Assembly (NCBI GenBank): GCA_021786385.1
Contig: JAJYNJ010000062.1
Coordinates: 1-61,897 of the forward strand
Direction: 5' to 3'
From: Chloroflexota bacterium
GTDB taxonomy: Bacteria; Chloroflexota; Limnocylindria; Limnocylindrales; CSP1-4
Length of the DNA: 61,897 nt
Within the stretch, counting starts at the first letter, position 1; every line of letters begins with the position of its first letter. Shown piece after piece: positions 34,851 to 42,506 of the stretch. The position numbers and the translations under genes are program-made. The notes below the pieces were generated by a model. It was not told the DNA's origin. It saw only the letters and a program-made list of their open reading frames with translations, and made no database searches.

Positions 34851-35783
34851 GTGACGAAGGTCCGCGCCATGGTCCGCGCGGTACGGACCCGTATCGCCCG
34901 GGAACGCCGCACCGACGGCATCCGCCGGGCCGTGCTCGAGGACCGGCGGCGGGTCCTGGCGCGGCGCCGCGCTTTCGGTTCCGCGGACCTGGAGGCGCTG
35001 GACGGCATTCTGCGCCAGGCCGAGGCTGTGATCCCGGTGCGCGAGCTGGTCGCGCTGTCACCCGAGCGGCGTTCGCCGCGGCTCGTGGTGCTCCGCCACG
35101 ATACCGACAACGACATCGAGAACGCCGTCCGCTTCGCCGAGTGGGAGGCCGAACGCGGGTACCGGGCCAGCTACTACGTGCTGCACACCGACTGGTACTA
35201 CCGCGACGGCTTCGCCGGTCCGCCGACGCGCTACGTCCTCCGCGCGCTCGAGCGGATCCAGCGACTCGGCCACGAGATCGGCCTGCACAACAACGCGCTC
35301 ACGGTTGCCCTGCGGACGGGGCGTGATCCTGCCGACGTGTTGGCGACGGAGCTCGCGTACCTGCGCCGGCACGGCTTCGAGGTGGTGGGGACCGCGGCCC
35401 ACGGGGACGCCCTCTGCCGCGCCTGCGGCTACAACAATGGTGAAGTCTTCGTGGAGACGCCGCGCCCCGAGCACGGCCCCGCGAGACGCACCATCGTCTG
35501 CCGCGATCCGGGCTCCGGACGGGACCTCCGCGTCGAGCTGGCCCCGGTCCCCATGGCCTCGCTGGGGCTGACGTACGAAGCCAACTTCATCGAGAACCGC
35601 TACTACTTGACCGACTCGCATGGGCGCTGGAACCGGCCGCTCGAGGTGGCCGCCGCCGAGTTCGAACGGCGCGATGCCTTCCTCAAGTTCCTCATTCACC
35701 CGTCGTGGTGGGCGTTCCAGGGCGAGCCGCTGCTGGCACGCCAGGAGTCCGTGCCGGCCTCGGAGGGCCAGCCGGTCTCCTGA
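34851..35783 (+). CDS. Polysaccharide deacetylase-like (NodB-fold) protein
   Basis: The 310-residue protein has NodB-like landmarks: RHDTDNDIENAVRFAEWE near residue 82 (the Asp-Asp metal region) and GHEIGLHNN near 142 (the His site). NodB-type enzymes remove N- or O-acetyl groups from glycans. There is no signal peptide, so it may act in the cytoplasm on lipid- or nucleotide-linked sugars. GTG 34851 has AGGAGG 6 nt upstream. WWAFQGEP near the end is typical of cytoplasmic members. It lies between the GT4 array and the ABC exporter and is divergent from the GNAT-like gene. Confidence 0.75.
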   Translation: MTKVRAMVRAVRTRIARERRTDGIRRAVLEDRRRVLARRRAFGSADLEALDGILRQAEAVIPVRELVALSPERRSPRLVVLRHDTDNDIENAVRFAEWEAERGYRASYYVLHTDWYYRDGFAGPPTRYVLRALERIQRLGHEIGLHNNALTVALRTGRDPADVLATELAYLRRHGFEVVGTAAHGDALCRACGYNNGEVFVETPRPEHGPARRTIVCRDPGSGRDLRVELAPVPMASLGLTYEANFIENRYYLTDSHGRWNRPLEVAAAEFERRDAFLKFLIHPSWWAFQGEPLLARQESVPASEGQPVS

Positions 35784-35903
35784 GCATCGGCCGAAGGCGC
35801 CCGGGCGAGGGCTGGCCGCGGCGAGCCCACGTCGTCCGGGCTACATCGGCGCTGGCATTCGTTGGACGCCGATCACGCGGGCATGCTACCGTTCGGCCTG
35901 CCA

Positions 35904-36758
35904 ATGACGACTCGTGTCCGGGCGGTCACCGTTGCCCGCCCTGTTCCCGCTGCGCGACGGCTCGGCTTCGTCGGCCTGATCATCCAGGGGGTCCTCGATC
36001 TCAAGACTCGGGGCCGCCTGATCCAGCATCTGGTCAGCACGGACCTCAAGCGCACACACGCGGACACCGTGATCGGTCAGCTCTGGTGGCTCATCGACCC
36101 GTTCTTCCAGATGGCCATCTACTCGATCCTGGTCACCGTGATCTTTCACAAGAAGATCGAGGATGCGCCGCTCTTCCTGTTCGCGGCGATCTTGCCGTGG
36201 AAGTGGTTCCAGTCGACGGTCAGCGAGGCGACGACCTCGGTGACCGGGCGAGGCAATCTGATCCGCCAGCTTCAGTTCCCCAAGATCGTCCTGCCGGCCG
36301 CCGCCACGCTGGCTGGCTCGGTCAGCTTCTTCTTCGGGCTCTTTTCGCTCGCGCTCCTGTACGTCTTCTACCCGCACCACTTGAGCCACTGGCTGCTGAC
36401 GATCCCCATCATCGCCGCCGTACAGTTTGTCTTCACACTGGCGCTCTCGATCCTGTTCTCGGCGGTCAACACCTTCTACCGCGACGTGCAGAACCTCCTG
36501 CGCCACGTCATGCGGATCTGGTTCTACATGTCGCCGGCGCTCTACTCGCTTGCCGACCTCCAGGGCAGCGGGTTCCGCTATGTCCTCGCGTTCAATCCCT
36601 TCACCTACATCCTGGAGTCCTACCGGAACGTGGCCTATTACCACGCCGCGCCCGAGTGGGGCGCCCTCGCCGGTGTCCTCGCCCTCTCGCTCGTACTGCT
36701 CGCTTTCTCGATCTGGGTCTTCAAGCGGGTTGAGACGGGCTTCGCGAAGATCCTGTAA
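35904..36758 (+). CDS. wzm: ABC-2 type polysaccharide exporter permease (Wzm-like)
   Basis: Wzm-type permeases pair with a Wzt ATPase to move lipid-linked glycans across the membrane. The 284-residue protein has six membrane segments and the family's RTHADTVIGQLWWLIDP near residue 48, FPKIVLPAAATLAGS near 130, and NTFYRDVQNLLRHVMRIWFYMSP near 190. The length is normal. ATG 35904 was used; ATG 35883 would add seven residues. A TACCGT hexamer lies 11 nt upstream of the start. It overlaps the ATPase gene (TAATG). Confidence 0.9.
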   Translation: MTTRVRAVTVARPVPAARRLGFVGLIIQGVLDLKTRGRLIQHLVSTDLKRTHADTVIGQLWWLIDPFFQMAIYSILVTVIFHKKIEDAPLFLFAAILPWKWFQSTVSEATTSVTGRGNLIRQLQFPKIVLPAAATLAGSVSFFFGLFSLALLYVFYPHHLSHWLLTIPIIAAVQFVFTLALSILFSAVNTFYRDVQNLLRHVMRIWFYMSPALYSLADLQGSGFRYVLAFNPFTYILESYRNVAYYHAAPEWGALAGVLALSLVLLAFSIWVFKRVETGFAKIL

Positions 36759-37588
36759 TGCCCGATTCCGCGTACGCCGTCGACGTCCAGGATCTGGGAA
36801 TTCGCTACAACCTCCGCCTGACGAGGCGCACCACGCTGAAGGGCTCGCTGGCCGAGTTGGTCGGCCGCAAGCAGCAGGTGGAGAGTCATTTCTGGGCCTT
36901 GCGGCACATCAACTTCAAGATCGGCCACGGGGAATCGCTGGGGATCGTGGGGCCGAACGGCGCCGGCAAGAGCACGCTCCTGCTGGCCCTGGCCGGCATC
37001 CTGGCCCCCAACGAGGGCTCCATCACCCTGAACGGTCGGGTGTCGACGCTGCTGACGCTGGGCGCGGGGTTCGAGATGGAGGTCTCCGGCCGGGACAACA
37101 TCGGGCTGATCGGTGCCTTCATGGGAATCCGGCACAAGACGATGCAACAGCTGACGCCGTCGATCATCGAGTTCGCCGACATCGGGCCGTTCATCGACGC
37201 CCCGGTGCGGACCTACTCGACCGGCATGCGCGCCCGGCTGGGGTTCGCCATCGCCACTGCGGTCGCGCCGGACATCCTGCTGCTCGACGAGGTGCTCGGC
37301 ACGGGCGACGAAGAGTTCCGCGGGCGCAGCCAGCAGCGGATCCGCGACCTGGTGGCGAGGGCGAAGGCGATCGTGCTCGTGTCGCACGATCTCACCTACA
37401 TCACCGAGTTCTGCGACCGTGCCATCCTGATGGACATGGGGCAGATCCTCTACGAGGGCTCCCCCGCGGAGACGGTCGAGTTCTACAAGGAGCGGGTCCG
37501 GCAGCGCAAGCGGATGCTCGAGGAGGAGGCGCATCGCTTCACGATGCCGCTGCCCAAGCCGGTCACGCTGGACCGGCAGGCGTCGTAG
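36758..37588 (+). CDS. wzt: ABC-type polysaccharide exporter ATPase (Wzt-like, no CBD)
   Basis: The 276-residue ATPase partners the permease upstream. Walker A GPNGAGKST lies at residues 65-73, the signature as YSTGMRARLGFA near 148, Walker B as ILLLDEVLGTGDE near 171, and the switch histidine in VSHDL. This is the TagH/Wzt subfamily of glycan exporters. The protein ends shortly after the ATPase domain with a basic, charged tail; the carbohydrate-binding domain of some Wzt proteins is missing. This suggests export without a chain-end signal read by Wzt. The start overlaps the permease stop. Confidence 0.92.
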   Translation: MPDSAYAVDVQDLGIRYNLRLTRRTTLKGSLAELVGRKQQVESHFWALRHINFKIGHGESLGIVGPNGAGKSTLLLALAGILAPNEGSITLNGRVSTLLTLGAGFEMEVSGRDNIGLIGAFMGIRHKTMQQLTPSIIEFADIGPFIDAPVRTYSTGMRARLGFAIATAVAPDILLLDEVLGTGDEEFRGRSQQRIRDLVARAKAIVLVSHDLTYITEFCDRAILMDMGQILYEGSPAETVEFYKERVRQRKRMLEEEAHRFTMPLPKPVTLDRQAS

Positions 37589-37692
37589 CGAGGGCCCCGA
37601 CCGGCCGGTCGACCGGACGGCCGGCGATCCGGCCATCGGTTCGGCCACGCCGGCGGCTTCCCGTGGACCCGGCTCGCCACCCCCGTGCGCGG

Positions 37693-37698
37693 TAGGAT
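37693..37698 (+). promoter_or_regulatory. -10 element (TAGGAT), leaderless start
   Basis: TAGGAT ends 7 nt before the GTG at 37706, with no Shine-Dalgarno between. Confidence 0.55.
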
Positions 37699-37705
37699 CG
37701 CGACC

Positions 37706-38914
37706 GTGACCGCCGCCCGCAGCACGCCCCGCGTCCTGATCGTCACGCACTCCTACTACGAGGAGGACCCGCGGGTGCGGCGCCAGGCGGAGGCGCTGGT
37801 CGCCGCAGGGCTGCAGGTTGACGTGCTGGGCCTGCGGCAGCCCGGGGCGGCAGTCCAGGAGCGGATCGCTGGCGTCGAGGTCTACCGCCTGCCGGTGCAC
37901 CGCCACCAGGGCGCCGGGATCGGCACGTACCTCGCCGAATACGCCGCCTTCTTTGCGCGGGCCGCGGTCGCCGCGGTCCGGCTGCACGCCCATCGACGGT
38001 ACGCGCTGGTCCAGGTGGCGACCCTGCCGGACCCGCTCGTCTTCGCCCTGGCGCCGCTCAGGCTGGACGGCCTGCCGCTCCTGCTCGACCTGCACGAGGC
38101 GATGCCCGAGTTCTTCCGCAGCCGCTTCCCGGCCGCCGCGCACGGGCCCGTGCGGCTCGGGCTACTGGCCGCGGAACGTGCCTCGATCGCGTTCGCCACG
38201 CATCTCCTGACGGTGAACGACGCGCTCGGCGAGCGCCTGGTCGGGCTCGGGGCGGCGCGGTCGCGGATCACCGTGATCCTGAACAGCCCCCGCAGCGACC
38301 GCTTCGACCCGGCGGCCCACCCCGCACGCCCCTTCATGACCGACGGCTCCCTGCGCCTCGTCTACGCGGGGGCGCTGACGCCGCTCTACCAGCTCGACGT
38401 TGCGATCCGGGCGCTGGCACGGCTCGTGCACGGAGACGATGGCGCGCCGCTCGACGTCGTACTCGATCTGTACGGGCGCGGCGACGCCGAGCCGCTGCTG
38501 CGACAGCTCGCAGACGCGCACGGCGTCGGCGAGAGGGTCAGGTTCCACGGGCGGATCCCCGTGGAGGATGTGGCAGCGAGGATCGCCGAGGCGGATGTGG
38601 GACTGGCACCCACGCGCCGCGATCCGTTCACGGACCTCAGCCTCTCGACCAAGATCTTCGAGTACGCCGCGATGGGCAAGCCCGTCGTCGCGTCGCGGCT
38701 CCCGACCGTCGAGCGGTACTTCGGGCCGGACGCGCTCTGTTACTTCGAGCCGGGCGACCCCATCTCACTCGCCCGGACCCTGCGACGGCTCGTCGACGAG
38801 CCGGAACGGCGCGCCGCCGCGGTGATTGCGGCGGGCCGGCGGGTCCGCGAGCTCTCGTGGGAGCGCGAAGCGGCGCGGTACGTGGCGCTCGTCCGGGAGC
38901 TGGCGCAGGCTTGA
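37706..38914 (+). CDS. GT4-like glycosyltransferase
   Basis: The 402-residue protein opens VLIVTHSYYEEDPRVRRQAEAL and has LRLVYAGALTPLYQLD near 215, VRFHGRIPVEDVAARI near 280 and STKIFEYAAMGKPVVASRLP near 320, all in GT4 order. HEAMPEFFRSRFP near 135 is common in GT4 enzymes that act on lipid-linked acceptors. It has its own leaderless promoter and is convergent with the next glycosyltransferase, with a 13-nt gap. Donor and acceptor are unknown. Confidence 0.82.
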   Translation: MTAARSTPRVLIVTHSYYEEDPRVRRQAEALVAAGLQVDVLGLRQPGAAVQERIAGVEVYRLPVHRHQGAGIGTYLAEYAAFFARAAVAAVRLHAHRRYALVQVATLPDPLVFALAPLRLDGLPLLLDLHEAMPEFFRSRFPAAAHGPVRLGLLAAERASIAFATHLLTVNDALGERLVGLGAARSRITVILNSPRSDRFDPAAHPARPFMTDGSLRLVYAGALTPLYQLDVAIRALARLVHGDDGAPLDVVLDLYGRGDAEPLLRQLADAHGVGERVRFHGRIPVEDVAARIAEADVGLAPTRRDPFTDLSLSTKIFEYAAMGKPVVASRLPTVERYFGPDALCYFEPGDPISLARTLRRLVDEPERRAAAVIAAGRRVRELSWEREAARYVALVRELAQA

Positions 38915-38927
38915 TCGGGGCCGTGCA

Positions 38928-40844
38928 TCACGTGACGGTACCGGCCGCCCAGCGGTCCGCCAACCAGCGGATGCCGCCCGGGGCGAGCCGTGCCACGCCG
39001 GAATCGATCGCGGGCCCGGCGGCCAGCACGTCGTACCCGTCGATGCAGAGCAGGTCGGGGATGCCCGTCGCGGCCCGCGCCTCTTCCGCCACACGCAGCC
39101 GAGCGGTTTCGAGCCGGTAGCGGGGGCGGTTGGCGTGGACGGCCGCGATGCGGTCCGAGGCGCCGGGGTCGCGGGCGAAACGGATGGCGCGGCCGAGCAG
39201 CCCCTTTGGCGGTTGCGCCGGCCGTGCCGCCCGCAGCGCCGCCTGGTATCCGGCGTCGAGGTCGGCGGCGACCACACGGCCGATCCCGTCGGGCAGCGGC
39301 TGGTTGCCGGGATCTTCGGCCGTCACGACCGTCAGCCGCGCACGCAGCGCGGACGGCAGAGTCCCCAGGAGCCGCTCGGCCTGGACGCGGTTGAACGCGA
39401 CGATGATCGGCAGCGCAGATGGCGCCTGGGGCGCCACGGTCGGCGCGGGCGCGACGGCGGCAGGGCGCGGCCCCGCGGGCGCGACCCCGGCGTCTTGCGT
39501 CGCAGGCTCGCCGGCCGCTCGGCCCGCTGCCGAGTCGGCCACGGCGTGGTAGATGCCGAGCAAACGCTGGGCGACGGCCACGGCCCCGAACCGTTCAGTG
39601 ACCGCCGCCCGCAACCGCGCCGGGTCGAAGCCCTCGCGCCGCGCCAGCGTCTCCAGGATCGCGCCGGCCAGGGCTCGAGCGTCGTCGACCGGCACGAGCG
39701 CTCCCAGTGCCGACGGGTCGGAGCCCAAGATCGCTGCGACCCCGCCCGAGCGGGTCGCGACCACCGGCAGCCCGGAGGCCAGCGCCTCGACCGCCACGAC
39801 GCCGAACGTCTCGTAGCGGCTCGGATGCACGAAGAGGTCCGCTCGCGCCATCGCCTCGGCCACGCCTGCCCGGTCGGCGGGCGGATCGAACGCCACCGCC
39901 TCGGCCACGCCCAGGTCGGCCGCCCGCGCGCGCCAGGCGGCCTCCTCCTCGGGGGTGGGGGAGCGGCCAATAAGGCGCAAGGTCAGGTCGGGACGCCTCG
40001 TCTGCGCCAGAGCGAAGGCCTCCAGGAGCGTGGCGATCCCCTTGTCCGCCTTGCGAGCGCCGACGAAGAGTAGCTCGCCGCGCCGGCGCTCGGCGGTGGG
40101 CGGCGCTCGGAACAACTCGACCGGAACCGCGTTCGGCACGACCTCCAGACGTTCGGTGAGGACGTCTGTGAGGTCCGGGAGGGCGGCGCGCAGCTCCGCG
40201 GCGAGAGCTTCCGAGACCACGATGAGCCGCGCGGCGCCCCGGACCACGGACGCGTAGCGGTGGCGCACCTCGGGATCGGCGAGCAGCTCGCGGGTGAGCG
40301 ACGAGTGTTCCGTGACGATGTAGGGGATGCCGAACCGGCGGGCAGCCGCGGCGGCGAGTTCGCCGTCCGGGAAGCCGGTGTGCGCATGCAGCAGGTCGAA
40401 CGGCGGCGTCGGAGCCGCCGACTGCCCCGTCGCGGGCGACGCGGCCCGTTCCAGGAGCCCCTCGACGAACGGCAGAAACGCCGCCAGATGTTCGTCGCCC
40501 TCCCGTGCCGGCGGATCCTCGGGGCCGGATGCGACGGGGAGGCGCGCGACCGGCACGTTCGCCAGGTGTCGCCATGTTCCGACCGCCGCGGGCCAACCTC
40601 CCGGGGTCGCCGCGTCGAGGCGTTCCCGCAGCGCCGTGCGGAACCGCAGATGGATCGCGTTGCGCTCGGGCTCGCGCCGTTCCGGCACGCGGTTCAGCCG
40701 CACGAACTCGAACGAGGTCACCGCCGGCTCCACCTGCCCGCTCGCCACGAGGGCGTCGATCTGATCGGCGACGAAGGACCCGCGCACGGCATCGTCCACG
40801 GCGGGGTACCAGCGCGCGACGATGAGCACGCGGAGGGGCGGCAT
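38928..40844 (-). CDS. GT4 glycosyltransferase with unknown C-terminal domain
   Basis: The 638-residue protein is about 200 residues longer than typical GT4. The N-terminal 430 residues are a clear GT4: VLIVARWYPAVDDAVRGSFV, HAHTGFPDGELA near 158, LLFVGARKADKGIATLLEAF near 255, and SRYETFGVVAVEALASGLPVVAT near 333. After an Ala/Pro linker (about 435-475) comes a compact domain: IIVAFNRVQAERLL, VTAEDPGNQPLP, and DLLCIDGYDVLAAGP with IRWLADRWAAG at the end. I do not recognise it. The ATG follows TACACT by 7 nt on the minus strand. It is divergent from another GT4 gene. Confidence 0.82.
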   Translation of the reverse strand: MPPLRVLIVARWYPAVDDAVRGSFVADQIDALVASGQVEPAVTSFEFVRLNRVPERREPERNAIHLRFRTALRERLDAATPGGWPAAVGTWRHLANVPVARLPVASGPEDPPAREGDEHLAAFLPFVEGLLERAASPATGQSAAPTPPFDLLHAHTGFPDGELAAAAARRFGIPYIVTEHSSLTRELLADPEVRHRYASVVRGAARLIVVSEALAAELRAALPDLTDVLTERLEVVPNAVPVELFRAPPTAERRRGELLFVGARKADKGIATLLEAFALAQTRRPDLTLRLIGRSPTPEEEAAWRARAADLGVAEAVAFDPPADRAGVAEAMARADLFVHPSRYETFGVVAVEALASGLPVVATRSGGVAAILGSDPSALGALVPVDDARALAGAILETLARREGFDPARLRAAVTERFGAVAVAQRLLGIYHAVADSAAGRAAGEPATQDAGVAPAGPRPAAVAPAPTVAPQAPSALPIIVAFNRVQAERLLGTLPSALRARLTVVTAEDPGNQPLPDGIGRVVAADLDAGYQAALRAARPAQPPKGLLGRAIRFARDPGASDRIAAVHANRPRYRLETARLRVAEEARAATGIPDLLCIDGYDVLAAGPAIDSGVARLAPGGIRWLADRWAAGTVT

Positions 40845-40851
40845 GGCGGGG

Positions 40852-40857
40852 AGTGTA
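40852..40857 (-). promoter_or_regulatory. -10 element (TACACT), leaderless start
   Basis: On the minus strand TACACT ends 7 nt before the ATG at 40844. It forms one side of a divergent promoter region with the element at 40994. Confidence 0.55.
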
Positions 40858-40993
40858 CGGCGGACGCGCCCCCCTCCGCCCTCCGCGCCGCTCGGCCCGT
40901 GCGTGCCCCACCGCCCGGGCGTGCCCGCCCCCGGCCGACCGCAGTGGCAGAGCCGCTCGCGGGGCGGCTCCCTCGTTCGCGTCGCTGCGCCAC

Positions 40994-40999
40994 TACACT
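40994..40999 (+). promoter_or_regulatory. -10 element (TACACT), leaderless start
   Basis: TACACT ends 6 nt before the GTG at 41006. It shares a 136-nt divergent region with the element at 40852-40857. Confidence 0.55.
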
Positions 41000-41005
41000 G
41001 CCGCC

Positions 41006-42445
41006 GTGACTGCCCGACGCCGGGCCATCGTGCTGGTGCACAACCCGGTGGCCCCCTACTCCCGTGCGCTCCGCGTCGCCCGCTCGCTCGAGGCCGAGGG
41101 CTGGGAGGTCCTGATCGCCGGGACGACGCGCCCCGATCTTCCGGACGAGGCGCTCGACGGGACGATCCGCATCATCCGGGCCCACCCGGCCGGCCCGCTG
41201 GCCCGTTTCGTCGAGCCTGCCCGCGGTCGCCCGGCCACCCTGGTCGCAGCCTCCGACGCCGCGATCGGCGCCGCTGGGCGTCTGCTCTCACGGATTCCGG
41301 GCCTGGGCCCGCTCCGCGCGGCCCGCACCCCGACGCCGCGTCGCGTGCTGGGCGTCCTGTGTTGGCCGCTCCCCGCGCGGGCGTGGGCCTCAGGACTCCG
41401 TCGCGTGCTGCCGCCTGCGGACCTGTACCACGCCTGCGGGATCGCGGCGCTGGTGGCCGCGGAAGCGCTCGCCCGCGACGCGCAGGGGCACCGGTCGCAG
41501 CGGGAGGCGCTGCGCGGGAGGCACGGGCTGCGCGGGCGCGCGGCCCCAGAGCGTCGCGCCGGGCGCGTCGTCTACGACGTCATCGACCTGTTCCTCGAGG
41601 GGAACGCCTACGCGACCATGCCCCGTGCGGTGAAGCGTCTCTACGGGCGCCGCGAGCTGGGGCTGGTGCGCGCCGCAGACGGGATCGTGACCGTGAACGA
41701 GGCCCTGGCGGGCGAGCTGCGCCGCCGCTGGGCGCTCGCCGAGGAACCCGCTGTCGTCCGCAACTGCCCGCCCTGGGAGCCGCCGCCCGCGACCCCGCCA
41801 GACGTGCTGCACCGCGCCGCCGGGCTGCCCGCCACGACCCGCATCGTCCTCTTCCTGGGGATCCTGGGTGCCGACCGCGGGCTCCTCGAGTCGGGCGAGG
41901 CTGTCCGGCGCATCCCCGACGCCGCCTTCGTTGCGCTCGGTTTCGGGCCCTGGTACGAGCGGCTCCGGGCGCGCGACGCGGATCCGCGCTTCGTGGGCCG
42001 CCACGTCACGCTGCCAGCGGTGCACCCCGACGAGGTCCCCCGTTGGGCCGCGGGCGCGGACGCGGTGCTGATCGCGGTGCCCGGCGATTCGCTCAACCAG
42101 CGTCTCTCGACGCCCAACAAGTTCTGGGAGGGGTTGGCGGCCGGCGTGCCGCTGGTGGTGGGCCGGGACCTGCTCGTGATGCGCCGGATCGTCGAGGTGC
42201 ACGATCTCGGTGCGGTCGCCGATCCGGCCGATCCGGACGACCTGGCGCGTGCACTGCGGGAGGTGCTCGACGCGCCTCCGGATCTGCGCGCGGCCCGTCG
42301 GGAGCGCGCTCTCGCGCTGCATCGGGACCGTTACCGGTGGGAGATCCAGGTGCGGCCGCTGCTCGCACTGGCGGACCGGCTGGTGCCGGAGCCCCGACGC
42401 GATGCGCTAGACTACGGCGTCCGACCGCCGGCGGGGCCATCCTGA
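41006..42445 (+). CDS. GT4-like glycosyltransferase
   Basis: The 479-residue protein resembles the array genes at 29578-33733: IVLVHNPVAPYSRALRVARSL at the start, VVYDVIDLFLEGNAY near 190, VRNCPPWEPPP near 250, and STPNKFWEGLAAGVPLVVG near 370. Its donor-side glycine loop reads FLGILGADRGLLE instead of LYHGGFSAHRG, a visible divergence. GTG 41006 follows the -10 element by 6 nt. The paralogue pattern suggests it belongs to the same glycan system. An Arg-rich insert lies near residues 158-185. Confidence 0.8.
   Translation: MTARRRAIVLVHNPVAPYSRALRVARSLEAEGWEVLIAGTTRPDLPDEALDGTIRIIRAHPAGPLARFVEPARGRPATLVAASDAAIGAAGRLLSRIPGLGPLRAARTPTPRRVLGVLCWPLPARAWASGLRRVLPPADLYHACGIAALVAAEALARDAQGHRSQREALRGRHGLRGRAAPERRAGRVVYDVIDLFLEGNAYATMPRAVKRLYGRRELGLVRAADGIVTVNEALAGELRRRWALAEEPAVVRNCPPWEPPPATPPDVLHRAAGLPATTRIVLFLGILGADRGLLESGEAVRRIPDAAFVALGFGPWYERLRARDADPRFVGRHVTLPAVHPDEVPRWAAGADAVLIAVPGDSLNQRLSTPNKFWEGLAAGVPLVVGRDLLVMRRIVEVHDLGAVADPADPDDLARALREVLDAPPDLRAARRERALALHRDRYRWEIQVRPLLALADRLVPEPRRDALDYGVRPPAGPS
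42408..42413 (+). promoter_or_regulatory. Putative -10 element (TAGACT)
   Basis: TAGACT lies 93 nt before the PrsA-type gene's ATG and inside the 3' end of the upstream glycosyltransferase. It is the best promoter candidate for the prsA-mazG-rph-rdgB unit. Confidence 0.35.
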
Positions 42446-42506
42446 CGGCTCCGGAGGAGGCGGCGCGCTCGCCAGCCGGGCTGGACCAGGGAGCATTCCT
42501 CTCGAC

